A stretch of DNA of 64,000 nt from Styela clava (Eukaryota > Chordata > Ascidiacea > Stolidobranchia > Styelidae). Location: positions 14,446,001 through 14,510,000 of the forward strand of contig NC_135262.1 of assembly GCF_964204865.1 (NCBI RefSeq), written 5' to 3'. Under the pieces are notes generated by a model that had not been told where the DNA came from, searched no databases, and worked only from the letters and a program-made list of their open reading frames with translations. The translations under genes and the position numbers were made by a program. Shown here one piece after another: positions 12,601 through 25,200 of this stretch. How positions within the stretch are numbered: position 1 is the stretch's first letter; every line of letters begins with the position of its first letter.

Positions 12601-15600
12601 GTAAATTGTTAACTAGCTCAATTAAATTATTCGATTTCGACAGCCCCAATTGGATATTGATTCTATTTTTCTCTTCGTTAATATCCGCTCTTAATAGCTC
12701 ATTAGGCTTCAGAGAAAATAAAAATCGGCCTATCAATACCCCTGCCGCATTGTAACCAACTCCAAAAGTAGCACAGAAATTAATGCATGTATGTCAAGAA
12801 AATGTAGTAAATATGAATTAATGTAGCGATATTACCCTCATGTACCTCACATTTTGCAGTGATTTGTAAGTCACTTTGTAATCAGGAGTTTGAAAAGAAA
12901 GCTGACCAATTTAAACAGATTTTTAACTCGATGTGGCAGGAAGAGTAGGCTACGTGTTTATGGAAAAAAGAGGGTACTTATGAAGTATGCGCACCAAAAT
13001 GTCGCATAACCTTAACCTGGTACATAGCCTGAGTTCAGGCTGTGCGCCATCTTGGTGCGCATACTCCAGGAGGTCCAAAAAGAGTAAGCCTCAATGCTTG
13101 GTATGTTCTATCGGTGGCAGAAGAAAATAATCTGAGCAGCATTTTTGAAGATTGTGAGCAATGTGCAGTTTGCAAAGTCAGAGGATTTCACTTTGAGAAT
13201 GTTCGGGTACATTGAAGTACATTTACGAAATCACTTTCTCCGTTTCGACGAGCGTCTTCGAAGTGTTCCGTGAAAAAAGAATCAAAAATACGTCCAAAAT
13301 GGTCGCCATGGCAATCTATGGAACGTGGAGTTGCCGCCCAACTGACCGGCGACATTGCGTCACCGTCGGCCTAAAGTGGACCAATTAGGGTGAGGTAGTG
13401 GAATTTTTGATAACCGTCGCTATTCTTCCTTCATCTTTGACTGGTTTTACTTTAAATTAATTTCTTATTTGGCCAAACTCTATTCAATAGATAAATATAA
13501 ACTGCAGCAAGTACTTCTATCTCCATTAGAGGCAAACACTATGTAATGGAAAGTAAACGACATAGAATGGTAAAATGAATGAATTGATTTATATACACGG
13601 TATTTAAATTAATCAACGATAAAACATTCATAATAATCAATATGCAAAATATTCAGTCATTTTTTTGGTGTGTTTAACACAATTCTGTTAGTTCTCGCGG
13701 CGCATTTGGCAACTCGCCACTAGATTGAGTAGCGGCTACATTACACCGTTTTTCTTTATCAATTTTATCCTTTCAATTTTCAGTGTTCCGCGGAGCGAGA
13801 TGAAAAGTGCAAGTGTTCCGTGGACGAAAAAGTTTGGGAAACGCTGGTCTAGACACAGCCAGGGCATAATCACACCTATTGTGAAACAGAGAACGTTGTA
13901 ATCGCAACAATGTTGCATCATGCTATATGTTCAACGGCCACGTTTGGTCATCTCTTTCGTGATCGCGATATTTACCCTCAATACATGTCAAACTTACTTC
14001 TGGTAAACGATTTGATCATTACAAGCTAGATCAGTTACCCAATTTCGGAACGATCAACTTTGCGAAAGGAAGGGACAGGCCGTTCTCAGGTGAGAAATCA
14101 ACTAAAATCTCAAAAATCGACACACTCACGGGTACAGATCCGGAATCGGATATCGAATTAAAAAAGCTTCCAAAATAGGCATTTCAAATCGGATTGTTAT
14201 ATAGCATAATAGAGGTGAATAACTCAAGGTGCATTTTATCAATATATTTTTTGAACCCGATATACGTCATTGTATGGAAGAGCCCGTAATTTTCGTAGGC
14301 ATTTCTCGGATATGCATCGTAGTCAAATTTATTCTAAATATCATAATTTCGACATTTTATGGCTTCAGAAGCACTGGGCGACAACGTTCCGAATCCAATC
14401 AAAAGACACTCAGATTAACGGAAGAGTCGCTGGGCAGGAAACTGAGCGCACAACCAAGCCGACACCAATCGGCATTTACTCCAGTGTTGTAGTTGAAGCT
14501 GAACATCTAATTTATGTGTAATTACTAGGGCTGGGAATTTAAGGGAAACACTTTAACTGTTAACCGGGCAAAATTACGCCACAATGATTACCAAGCAATT
14601 TCGCGTGATCTTATCCTGGTATCGCTCAAAATTATTCACGAATCACGAATGGAGATAGTTTCATGATCGCTCTGCTGCAAGAGATATGCAGCGTGCTTCG
14701 GACATATTGAAATGTTTTGATAAAACCCGAATCCGTTATTAAATGTCATTTTAGTGATAAATTTTTAGTGTTTGACGTGCAAATTCTACTCTGAGATACA
14801 CGAAATAACAGCATCAACTGCGCACTTGTTGGATGACATTAAATATACAATTTTGCAATAAAATCGTGAACAATATATTTCGACTGAAAACTGATTCTGA
14901 ATTTATCATTGTCAAATTTTCATAATTAGTAACATTGGTACTTCAAAATTATTTTTCACATTTATTGGGTCCTCAACAATACAGTTAGTGATATTCTTTG
15001 AATTAAACGCCACAGGAGATAAATTTGCGATGACGTGATTATTTTTGAAAAATTTGTATATTATAAAGATGATTTGTACCTGGGATGTCAGTCAACGGTT
15101 AAATTAAATCGTAACCGTTAACCATCTTAAATCGGTTAACCGGTTAACCATTCCCAGCCCTTATAATCACAGAACGATTTGATGAACAGGTTCGAAATAC
15201 GACTTGTGTTGATTAATCATTGTCGTAACATGATTGGAAACGTTTCTTTCGCAGTTTTATTCGGACAACCGAATTGGAAGATTCGACTGAAATCATCGGT
15301 TTATTACTCAATTACCAGAATCCCGGATTCCGGCTCATACCCGGACTAGTGCGTTCCCTAGAACTGCAATTAATAATAATACTTGCTAGGGTTTTCTGCC
15401 CTTACGCTCTTCCCTCGGCCTGAAGAGAATTGCACTTAGAGCATTGCATGTGCATCTTAGCTGAATCGATTTGAAATTTAATTGGTGGCCACTCCAAATC
15501 GCGATTCACAAGTTCTGGCTTTAGTTTTTATATACTTTTTGACAAAGATAAATTAAAAAACTAATTTACAATTAAGTTGACCAACGTTATCTGACAAGAC

Positions 15601-15922
15601 GCACGCTAAAGGGCTTGACATTTTACGAAGTGTTCTCCGCGGACGCAGTCACGAATACGCTTCATGGTCGAATTTTAAGACTAGAAATCAGTTACAATTA
15701 GAAAGTATTTAAATTGTGATATAAAATTAATAAACATTTGGATTCTGAACGATACAAACACGATATATAATTTCATTTATTGCGCTTTGTGAACATTTGC
15801 TAATATTGTTAAATATAGAAATTTATTTTACACTCACCGTCATCCATCGTTCCAACGTCAGATGGCGCCAGTAATTTCCCTTTAGAACTTTTTTCCAATT
15901 TTGGCTTTCTTCCTTTATTCAT
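3602..15922 (-). CDS. DYNLT5: Dynein light chain Tctex-type, DYNLT5 (TCTEX1D1)-like, three exons
   Basis: Coding exons on the - strand are 15,922-15,838, 7,648-7,542 and 3,925-3,602, of 85, 107 and 324 bases. They total 516 bases, which is 171 aa plus stop; human DYNLT5 is of similar length. Splice sites are GACG/GTGAGTG, TTTTTAG/CGATAA, TCA/GTAAGT and TTTTCAG/GCC, and the phases match. The second exon supplies VQYENTYRTDPS, the typical ENTYQ motif before a Tctex domain. The third supplies the whole domain, with GSRCLWNDKTDSFT and KNSSLYAIAMIYGLYYE at the end. The family are dimeric light chains that link cargo to the dynein intermediate chain or act in cilia. Exons 2 and 3 are secure. The first exon rests on splice phase and a good ATG, without homology. 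The 8.2-kb first intron contains the myotrophin gene on the other strand. Confidence 0.78.
5521..6360 (+). mobile_element. Internally deleted hAT transposon with a transposase C-terminal remnant
   Basis: The left end reads CAGAGGTCGGCAAC and is followed by GGCTCGCGGGCC; the right part carries the inverse GGCCCGCGAGC at about 6,346. These are hallmarks of Charlie-like hAT termini. Inside, at about 5,938-6,050, a short + frame reads FGSKYACEQLFSKMNITKNK, which resembles the C-terminal dimerisation (hATC) region of hAT transposases related to ZBED/GTF2IRD2. Everything upstream of that domain is missing, so the copy is non-autonomous. The right boundary and target-site duplication are not clear. 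Confidence 0.7.
7381..7461. mobile_element. 81-bp TIR element with TATACAGAGTGT ends
   Basis: The left end TATACAGAGTGTC and right end ACACTCTGTATA are inverted repeats, and further inside AAAGACCTG faces CAGGACCTT. The ends begin and finish in TA, compatible with a TA target-site duplication as in Tc1/mariner-like elements. The element is too short to code. Confidence 0.55.
8095..8420 (-). repeat. tRNA-derived SINE, nearly full length
   Basis: Read on the - strand, the element starts near 8,420 with a tRNA-like head. An A-box-like TGGCTCAACGG lies at 8,398-8,408, and a perfect B box GGTTCGAATCC at 8,328-8,338. A non-tRNA body follows and ends at about 8,095 in CCCGGGATAAATA. The same body recurs at 36,165-36,345 and the head region at about 29,350-29,475, so it is an interspersed family. 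The head does not fold as a normal tRNA, so I do not call a tRNA gene. Confidence 0.85.
9437..9826 (+). CDS. MTPN: Myotrophin (V-1), capping-protein regulator
   Basis: The 129-aa frame matches myotrophin over its whole length (human protein 118 aa). It begins MVDSDKVLWCLKNGELDELK, as in the family's xxFMWALKNGDLDEVK start. Two ankyrin repeats follow at residues about 37-66 (AADYGQTDIVNYLIEKGANV) and 69-100 (ITPLLAAIWEGHTSTVELLL), then a tail KIKELLDKY. The family sequesters CapZ and so favours actin filament growth; it acts in the cytosol. The start context CCACAATGG is good. The coding region has no intron, unlike vertebrate genes. A possible splice acceptor TTTATTTACAG lies about 50 bases upstream, so a 5'UTR intron is possible. 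The gene lies inside the first intron of the DYNLT5-like gene, on the opposite strand. AATAAA occurs at 10,083. Confidence 0.9.
   Translation: MVDSDKVLWCLKNGELDELKSQLSKPKVCVDDVSLTNNKMPAIICAADYGQTDIVNYLIEKGANVNIVDKKTSITPLLAAIWEGHTSTVELLLKKGAKNKGMKSPGGKSYIDEADNKKIKELLDKYSNN
10083..10088 (+). promoter_or_regulatory. Polyadenylation signal AATAAA of the myotrophin gene
   Basis: This canonical hexamer lies 257 bases after the stop codon. Others occur at about 10,611 and 11,212, so alternative 3' ends are possible. Confidence 0.4.
10100..12972. other. AT-rich intron DNA without a recognised gene
   Basis: This stretch is part of the DYNLT5-like first intron downstream of myotrophin. It holds a run of C residues at about 11,841-11,855. 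GGGCCACATGTGGCCCC near 12,421 looks like a hAT terminus, but I found no partner end. Short frames here have no recognisable similarity. Confidence 0.5.
12973..13076. mobile_element. 104-bp MITE with 8-bp target-site duplication
   Basis: The element is bounded by direct repeats AAAAAGAG at 12,965-12,972 and 13,077-13,084. Its ends are inverted repeats: GAAGTATGCGCACCAA on the left faces TTGGTGCGCATACTCC on the right. The same terminal motif, AAGTATGCG.ACCAAGATGG, ends the 237-bp element at 41,076, so they belong to one family. Confidence 0.8.
13085..14525. other. Intron DNA, possible hAT remnant
   Basis: No gene is supported. AGTTTGGGAAACGCTGG at about 13,832 looks like the right terminus of a hAT element, with GTTCCGCGGA and GTTCCGTGGA words before it, but no matching left end was found. 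Two overlapping frames at 14,229-14,521 have no family resemblance. Confidence 0.45.
14526..15162. mobile_element. 637-bp hAT-like non-autonomous element
   Basis: The left end TAGGGCTGGGAA and right end TTCCCAGCCCTT are inverted repeats, and inside them lie AACTGTTAACCGG and CCGGTTAACC. The flanking 8-mers GTAATTAC (14,518-14,525) and ATAATCAC (15,163-15,170) agree at 6 of 8 positions, compatible with a decayed hAT target-site duplication. No coding capacity is seen. Confidence 0.65.
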
Positions 15923-18900
15923 GTTGTTTGATGTTATTCAATTCTAATCGAAATTCTGCAAACCAAAAAATAAATTTGCTAGTATTTTATCATATATACA
16001 TTTCAAAGTTCATAAATCACAGTCAATTCAACAGTCCGTATAATGAATTAATACACAAACGAAAGACCATTCTCAACATCTTCATTTGCTTTTGCATTAA
16101 GAAGGGTTTTGAAAGATAATGAAAGAGTAAGGGCATACTATTTCAATAGACGGATTTAGCAGTAATATAACAAAAAAATATTCTAGTATCGTGAGCGTGG
16201 TCGATCAAGCTCAAGTCAAGTCAATGCCGAGATGAAATTTCTTGCCATTTCTTTAACTGACTCATACTCCCGAATTCAGCAGAAAATTATTTGCCAATGA
16301 GGGTATTGAAAATGCATGGTGCAACTTAATTATTATTCAAATCTATTATAGTGGCTATCCAGAACACCTCCCCATTGGCACTACTTATAAATTCCACTAC
16401 TACGAGTGGACCTTATAGGACTAAGATCACTGATACGATTTAAATGTAATGATTCTATTTGAGCAGAAGTTTTGTTGATTATAAGTTTTATTTTCTTTTT
16501 CAGCATACATATTTTTTAAACAAGGCCCAAATTTAATCCCATTTCATTGACCCTGAGTACGCCTGACACATTATATTCAAGGATAACATTCTTAACTTTA
16601 CTGAAACCCCAAAAAAGTAAACTAATAAAAGCTAATTTAACCAATATAGCTATGAAGCTATCTATATTTCTATGGCTGGACCGAGATCATTCAAGCAAAG
16701 ATTGTTGTTAGCAACGGAGGATGGTGAAACATGACACCTATCTTTTTGTCATCAAATTTTACAACTCCGATGAAGAATTTGACGCCTTCGTAGGCCGAAG
16801 ATAAATGACATATAATTTGTTCTTCAAGTCTGAACACATTTCAAGCAGACGTAATCAGAGAATAAAGAACGCTCTTGTTTTCAAACGGCGATTTAGCGCA
16901 GCGACGGTGTAAACATCGAGTCACGCCCGTGAAACGTTTTGCTCGTGTATTTGTGTATTAAAAACACTTTATAGGACTATATTATTGAGAATTATGGCGC
17001 CTGCGATGTTATTACTCGCAAATTATGTCGTCGCCTGATATAGTCCATAATTTTATTGGTCAAATGTGAAACAAGGAAATTAGTAATCAAAACATTTAGT
17101 TGTCATTCACTGATATCTAATAACGATAAAGTACGAACTTTTTCGATGCACTCACAATTGCTATAAGCGTAATTAAAAATGTCAAAATTTGAGATCTGGA
17201 GAAAACGTTCAATATTCAATATGTCTAGGAGTTTCACTCCAGAGACAATTTTTTGATTTGATTGCACTCCACGCCAATAAAATTATAAATGTAACTCAGC
17301 CCGAATTCGTGCGTGAAATACCAGCCTGGCTTCGAAGCGTTTGGATTTGGACTTAGGAGATGAGTGGGGTTAAGTATTATACAACACATCGTTAAATTCA
17401 GCCTTCAAATTGGAAGAATATATTCTGGGCGCGATATAAAAAATACTTCTCATGTTCATTCGTTCAGAACATGACATAAAACAATAGAGCAATGATCAAA
17501 TATATAGAAAACGAAGTAGTATCAATTATTTTACAATGTCGTTAGTCTGACCGATGAGGTGTGATCACGGAACCACGGCTATGTGCCCATTTATTTTCTA
17601 AATTTTGATGATGTCATCGCACTAAACTTCGGATTGAAAAACGAATCTTATAGAGATCACAGAAATGTCTGAAATAAAGTAATAGCCCTCTAGTGACAAC
17701 AACAAGATTTCCCCACTGAAAATTTTGACCCGGTAGTTAAGGAGAAAATCGATTATATTAACAAAACGATCCGCATGTCCATTTCGTGTTCAAAAATCAA
17801 ATCTGTTAATATTGACGTTAGCTACGACTGGCTATATCGGCTATATCATATACATGCACAAAAACAATCAAATCTTTCGCATTGATTAAATGTGCATATA
17901 TTGTAAAACTTTTTCTTGTCGTAATTTGAAGATATTGAAAATAAATTTACTTTCCGATACAATGTGTATTGTCTTACAAAATTTAAATACGTCGTGAGTT
18001 TCAAAAATTTGAGAATCTCTGGCCTCACAATCATGACATGTGTTGTTTACATATTGCTAAGTTCGTTACACGTCATATTTGCTGGAAACAGTATTGATGG
18101 GAGATTTAACCATTAACATAAATGGTTCATGAAATTAAAGTACCATCATGACGATTAAAAGTTTGCGATAAATGTGACGAATGGTAAATTTGAAATTGCA
18201 GAATTACTTTATTCTCACTGATAAATTTTGTATGTCATGATCCATCATCCGTAATAACAAGTATAATATGCGATTTTAATTTTTTTTGCAGTGTCATGTT
18301 TTGTTCAATATTAAATATATATCTGGCGAAAGTTGCAATAAAAAAAATCGTAGAAACAAAATATTTGAAAATATTTTTACCATTAAAATGCTATTTCCAC
18401 CTCCGAGTAATAAAAACCACAAAACCCTGCAGGGTATCCCGCAAGTTTTACATTTCATTCTCAAAATAATGGGGATATCGCTGTCATCAAAGTATTTAGC
18501 GGTTAATGGCATTATTGCTTTCTGTTCACATTGTATATATACCGGCGTGAATTAAATCGAATTGGGAACGAGTGAGTAGAAATAGAGTTCCAGTTTGATT
18601 GCTCGCTTCGGAGTAATTATTGACGTAGATAAGCAAATGGTATTGGAACCTTATTCAGATACAGCATTTGAAAGTGAGGTCTTTAGCACTTTTTGACTTC
18701 CCCGTTGAGGATCTGAATGTTCACCGTTTACAAAATTTGTGAGGAATTGACTTGCAAACGGTAGGATTCAGCTCCTTCTAGGAATACATTAGTTTTCTAC
18801 GTATTGCAATGTGAAGCTGACGTACATATTAAAAATAACGCATTATTATTCCGTTTTCAATTCTGTAATTTATAGTTAAGGGATCCACAAAATAAATATA

Positions 18901-19204
18901 TACGCCCGTGAGTAAACAGAATTTTATTTATGATTTGTGACGATGTAACTGTCCTCTTTTTTTTTTGTGTGTGTGTTTTCTCAGAGATGAAAATAGTTTA
19001 TTTTTGACACAATATATACCTTGGAGTAGTGACTCTCACACTGTCCCATATATAGGGGGCGTCCAAAAATGTGGTTAACAGTAGGTAGATCTACTCGGTT
19101 ATACATGTATTTATAACTTACTTTTGCGTGAATATAATTTCAGAATAATTCATGTTTGATACCAAATAGTTCAATAGCAGGGCGATAGTTGTGAAGACGG
19201 CGAC
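15923..19204. other. Intergenic DNA between the DYNLT5-like and P450 genes
   Basis: The two genes are divergent, so both promoters should lie here. I see no clear TATA-type core or CpG-rich patch. A short frame beginning MVKHDTYLFVIKFYNSDEEF at about 16,722 could be an isolated exon, but nothing joins to it. Low-complexity runs such as the T run at 18,959 are present. Confidence 0.45.
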
Positions 19205-22200
19205 ATGGATGTGGGATTAGGGACAGCGATTCTGTTTGTCCTGAACGTTGTCTTACTGATTTTCGTATTGTTCCGTCGTAGAAGGTAAATTAGAGTTTTA
19301 GTTGTATTCGTTCACCAATCATAATCACATTGTATTATTTTAAAATGCCTATGTTATCCTTAAGCAGTTCACTTCTGTTAACGAGTAGAAGTACTGAAAG
19401 CTTCCAGCATGGTACAGAAGTATTGATATACCCTAGGCCAGTGGTCGGCAACCTTTTTCAAGTGACGGACCGGTAAAGCCTGACCAAAATGTTGACGGAC
19501 CACCTTTATACAAACGAACTAAGCCTATGCAATACATTAAACGCATTATGAAATTTATGTTGACAATATATATACTAAAAACGACGGTAATGCTATTTAA
19601 CGCGATATCTGTATTTGTTTGATGACCATTAACTGTTCCCATATTCGAGATATGGTCGACATTTATTTATATTATTTCGTTTTTGTAGTTATCAATATTG
19701 AAAACCAGGCCTCATATTAATAAGATTTCGGGAAAGTTAACAATGCATGTATCATTTACTTGAGGAGATCTTATTCGGACTGATAAGAGGCATTCTTATA
19801 CGGGCGTAGAGATAACAATTGACCCAGCATTATTGCGACATACTGACATAGCAATTGTTTATGAAGTCAGACATGCTGCTCAATAGTGTTGTGCAGTGGT
19901 CGGCAAACTTCATGTACTTGCGGGCCAAATATACACATTTCCGGTAGCGCGCGGGCCGCAATATTTCTATTCCCACCTTCGAACAATCGCTACATTAATT
20001 GAACTTCACTTATTATCAATGTGAAAGATGATGATTTATTTCGATTTTATTTTGTTCTTACTCTGTATGATCGAGTTTAATTAGGCAAATATCTAATACT
20101 CCATAGTTATTATGACATCCTGTATTTTATTTTTCAAACTTTGTTGTTCCTTTTTGTGATTGAGTCTAATTAAGTGAATGTTTAGGTAAATTTTCGTGGT
20201 CATTGTGGCATTCTTTTTGTTGTCCCTTTTATATATATGATTGTGTCGAATTTAGTGACTATTTAATTTTGAGTTGTTCGGTTCCTATATTTGCTGCTTC
20301 AATGCAGCTACAAGGTGTCGCTGACTGGATGACTCTTTGAGTCTTTCGCGATCCCTCGTCTATTGCAACAAGCCGATATCCGTCTTCGTAATTTGTTATA
20401 TGTCTTTTTTAATTTTTTCATATCGTATATTGGTTTTGCATGTCGAAAATAAAATCTGAATCTGAATCTGATTTTATGGTAACTTGTCGTCGAAATAATA
20501 ATCTGACAGGCGAGTACGAAATTTATTCTAAGTGTAATGCATTTTAGATAAATCTGCTCAAGGCCATATATTCTTTCGACCGTGCACATTACACCTTTTT
20601 CACTAGCGCACAGATGAGCACAGAAGAAAAATATTTTTCCGTCCAAGCACTTTGGAATGCTCGACCCTCGTCGCTCCGTTTCCCAGAAATTTTTAATTTT
20701 AAATAATCAAAATTAACTCGAACGATATACACCCAACGCTACTTATTACAAAACAAGCACCGTACATCAGAACTTGTTACCACATAAATCCGTGTAGAGG
20801 CAATGATAAATTTAGAATCATATTTGGTTTTATGTATTAAATGTCGAGGGCTGCAACAAATTAGCTCACGGTTCGCAGTTTTGCCGACCCCCGGCGTTGT
20901 GTTTGTCTGGTTTACTGTTGTGTTGGGTGCTGTTTTTTAGTCGTTGGGTTTGTGGTTAGATTGTAGAGGTTTTATTACGGCCTTTTCCGTTTTTGTGTCA
21001 CCTCTCTGCGGACCGGCAGTAACCTTTCCGCGGACCGGCGATGGGCCGCGGCCCGGTGGTTGCCGACCACTGTCCTAGGCCTAAGATAAGCTTCTTTATT
21101 TAGTGGATATGTAGTAGCCTATACATATACTTGACAGGACTGCTGATTCTTTTTCATAACCTGATTTTGAGAGCTGCGAAATGGACATATGCAACTTAAT
21201 TTCTAATTTGTGGTTCATTTTCAACTGAATCCTTTCAACTAAGTGTAGGAATTTTATCTAGATCTAAAATCAAATACAGTCAAAATTATATGTATTTTTG
21301 TAGTATGCAAATTCATAATTTGACAAATTAGAAGATCTGACATTCGTCACTAATAATTATGTCCGGATATGGAGGGGACACAACTTCAATACATGGGGAC
21401 AAAATAACATCATTAGGTTAGCATTACATGTTTGTACAGGAGACTCAACTTTAATCGTAAATTTGATCATTTATCTGAGATTATGGGTATATACCGATGC
21501 TATTACGGCCGTACATATTACTGACTCATATTGTTGATTTTGGAACTAGAAAGATCATCAAGAGGGGTATAAGTCGGGCCCAATTATTTTCCACACTATG
21601 AATCTATTTATTTGTGTTGATAATAGGTAGAAAGATATACATTTCACGAATCAACGTCTGTTATTTGAGTTATTTTTCCTAATCAAAAGCTGATTTATTA
21701 TCTACAATATTAAAACAATAAATTATTTGAATCGTTTTTAATCTAAAAATATCAATATCATTACCAATATTTTATTTGACAGGCGCCCTGGAGAACCACC
21801 GATAGTACCACACACATACCCGATCATAGGTGCTGCTTTGGAGTTTGGAAGAAATCCTCTGGGTTACCTTAGAAATTTGCGACAAGAATACGGAGATGTG
21901 TTTACTGTTGAACTTGCAGGCTGGTTAGTATAAATGCTGAATTTTATTTTTTACGTATTTAAAATATTTCCCGCAGGAGTGGAAGAAAAATATCCGTACT
22001 TCATCATAGGGACATCTATAGAGGGTGTGTCACGTACGTCAGCCTCGGTCGCTCTCGAAACCTCACGGCGAGAGCAGTCTACAGCGAAAGCGTGGATTTA
22101 TTTTCTCTATTCGGGAGAAATGATATCGCAGCATTGCCGCGAGAACATCGCTATGGCATTACGTTTAGTTTAATATGTCAATTATCGTTATAGAATTACA

Positions 22201-25200
22201 AGCATTCCGTAACGTTGCACAGTGTTCAAATTTCACAGGATGGTACCGTGCCGGGTAGCCCACATCAAAAAGATTTCAATCCCAAAATGACTTTCATAAT
22301 GATATCTAAGTGTGTCTTATAGTTTTCTGGCTCGTAGAAACCATTATGAAGTGCAGACACAAATGACATTCGACCATCCCAAAATGACTTTCCTAATGAT
22401 ATCTAAGTGTGTATTATAGATTTCTGGCTCGTAGAAACCATTATAAAGTGCAGACACAAATGACATTCGACCCTTTAATACAGGGCTGGGCAATTATTTT
22501 TGCTATCGGGCCACATTGGATATTCAAAATGCAGTGGCGGGCCGGACTAAGTGAAGCCAATTGTGCGTTTTTAATGCATTTCATTGCACATTTAAATAAA
22601 AAAAGGTACTATTGTACTCCGTTGTTTTTGTTTAAAGCACAGTTATTAAAACTAGTTTAAAACCTATATATTGCGATTTCGAGACAATACATAGGATCAG
22701 AAAAACGCTTGCAAAACAATGCCGAATTTTATCATTAATGCTAAAGAGTGAGTAACTATGCGGAATTAAGACCATGCCTTCGATGACCAAACATTCGTGA
22801 TTCATATAACTTTGTTGTCACCATAGCATTTTTAACGTAAACAGGGGTCGCTGAAAATTTTAATGCATTGGAAGGCGTTGCGAGCTTAAAAGTTTGGAAT
22901 GCACTGCTCTAGAATACAACGTCTATCTGCGTATATATATAAAAATGTGAAATAAACTGCCGGAATATACTCAATTTTGATACATATTTTTGCGATACGG
23001 GTATATTTAAAATGCATTGATATGGGCACATTAAAATGTCTTGCTTTGTTGTTTTACACTTAACCCGCGATTGCTTTGACAAAATATAATCATTCCTACT
23101 CCTAAATACCACCGCATGCCGCGGATATAAAAATGTGAGATAAAGTGCCAGATTACTTTTACTCGTGTTTTGCGATTTTGTGAAATCAACAAAGGGATTT
23201 GTTCTTGCAACAATGACTTGACTCTATTTTACAAATTTCACCAATAGAAAAATCACTACGTCTGCGATAAAACCACACCGAGTAAAATTCAATTTAGTAC
23301 CATGAAAATCGGTTGAATTTACTTTACTTTGTGCCATGGCCACCAGAAATTTTTCAGTTTCCAATTTCTACAATTAATCTGTCGCAAGCCTTCCAAATCA
23401 ATCTTGTTTCTGTCCAGTTTTTAGCATTTTATCAGTAGTATTTTTTTTTAGTATTTCACAGTTCCGTATGCAAGACATATATATATATATATATATGTCG
23501 AAGGTAATTTGTGATTTGAGTAGAATAATCACCGACGTAAAGGTGTTTACGGTCCAAATAACATCTCGAGCTGACGAAAACAATCGGTCATTTAAAAAAA
23601 AATTAGTCGAATGGTATTGCCGACTTTTTCATTTTCCTAAAAAATTCTTTTGTCACAGTTAAAGTATATTTTATATGTAAATAAAAAAGAAAGTGTCCAC
23701 ATCCAGAAACCTGCTCGCGGGCTGGATGAAACGCTGCCGCGGGTCGGATGTGGCCCGCGGGCCGCAACTTGCTCAGGCCTGCTTCAATAGAATAACAGAT
23801 GACGAAGGCGATGCCAGTCAGACATGAAATAAACATAATAAAATGTGAACTTGTGAGCTATCACTAAAATATAGAAAGATGTCCAGTGAAATAAGGCTTG
23901 TTTCGATAAATTCTTGTTGTTAGGGAAAAATCGCTTTTCTCTGCGACTAATTGACAAATCACTTTTATATGGTAGATAAAGGGTCGCTTGACGGCTATCA
24001 CTTTCCATTTTAGTTTTTTCCGAGTTCTATGAGGCGAGATTTCACCTGTTTTGAATAAAGCGAAACACTTCTTATTCCTTGTTGCTGAACTGCTTCCGTA
24101 TTGCTTGTCCACCGATCATTTCGACAAATTCGGGTGCTCCCAGGTGTTACCTCACCGTTACCGTTACGCATATGCGCTCTATGGATAAGAACTGTCAAAG
24201 TTCAAATTTTGTAGTACTTGCAACAAATGAATACATTTGTGAAAAAAACACATTGTATTTCTGTCATGATTAATTTACAGCCATGGGTGTTATATACCAA
24301 AAAGAGTGACCATACTTTATGAAAACTTGTGTAACATGTTCAATAAATATACTATTTCATACAGGAATGTTCATTTCTTCACAAACCCTGTCGATGTAAA
24401 ATATCTCGAAAAGAACCGAATTCTGAAACACGACAAAGTTCTTTATGATTTTGCCACTCGGGTAGTGGGATCGCCCCATGCCATTGATGTAAGCGGAAAA
24501 CATAACCCAAGGGGACCTGAAGTGATGGCAGGAATGACCAAGGCTATGAGGGGTTCCACATCATTATCAAAATTAACAGAATCGTGCTTGACTATTACTA
24601 CTTATGCTTTTGAACAAGCTTTGAGAAAAGATGAAAGATTTATACAAGAACAACCAGTAAGTCATATTTTAAAGTATATTAAACGCTTTTACGTTTCCAT
24701 CCCATGGATGGACCTACACGCGTGTGACCACTAATCTGATATATATATATATATTACCATATTTTAACAATTTTCTTTTACCTGAAAAAGTACTAATAAA
24801 TAAAACGTGGAGCGCACAAGAGTTAGTATTTTACTAAGCAATAAATATAGTGTTTTTGAGCTTAATTCAATATTTTTATATTTTTCCAGATTGGTTTGTA
24901 TGAATTAGCTGGAAAAATTATATTTGACACAACGCTATACATGTTTTTTGGATATCACAAGTCTTTGAAGCAGCGATTAGAAGAGAAAAACAGATTTTAC
25001 GACGATTTTATGTTTTATTTTGAAAAATCTGCTCTTCTAGTCGACAGAGTTTCTATTAATTTGTTGCCGAAAGTAAAAGCAGCAAGAAATCGTCTGCTTG
25101 AAGAAATGAACAACATTGAATTCAAAAATCGTGTCGGCGTTTCTGAACTAATCAAATCGATGAACGAAATTGATAAAAGTAAGCATTTTACTTGTTGAAT

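Larger units (their letters stand above)
19439..21072. mobile_element. hAT non-autonomous element with 8-bp TSD (outer of a nested pair)
   Basis: The left end CAGTGGTCGGCAACC faces the right end GGTTGCCGACCACTG. The element is flanked by CCCTAGGC (19,431-19,438) and TCCTAGGC (21,073-21,080), an 8-bp duplication with one change. It lies in intron 1 of the P450 gene. It is itself split by a second hAT element at 19,894-20,893. No transposase is seen. Confidence 0.88.

Noticed and set aside
16722-16810. Possible exon MVKHDTYLFVIKFYNSDEEF
   Set aside because: It is short, without a recognised domain, and no partner exon with matching phase was found.
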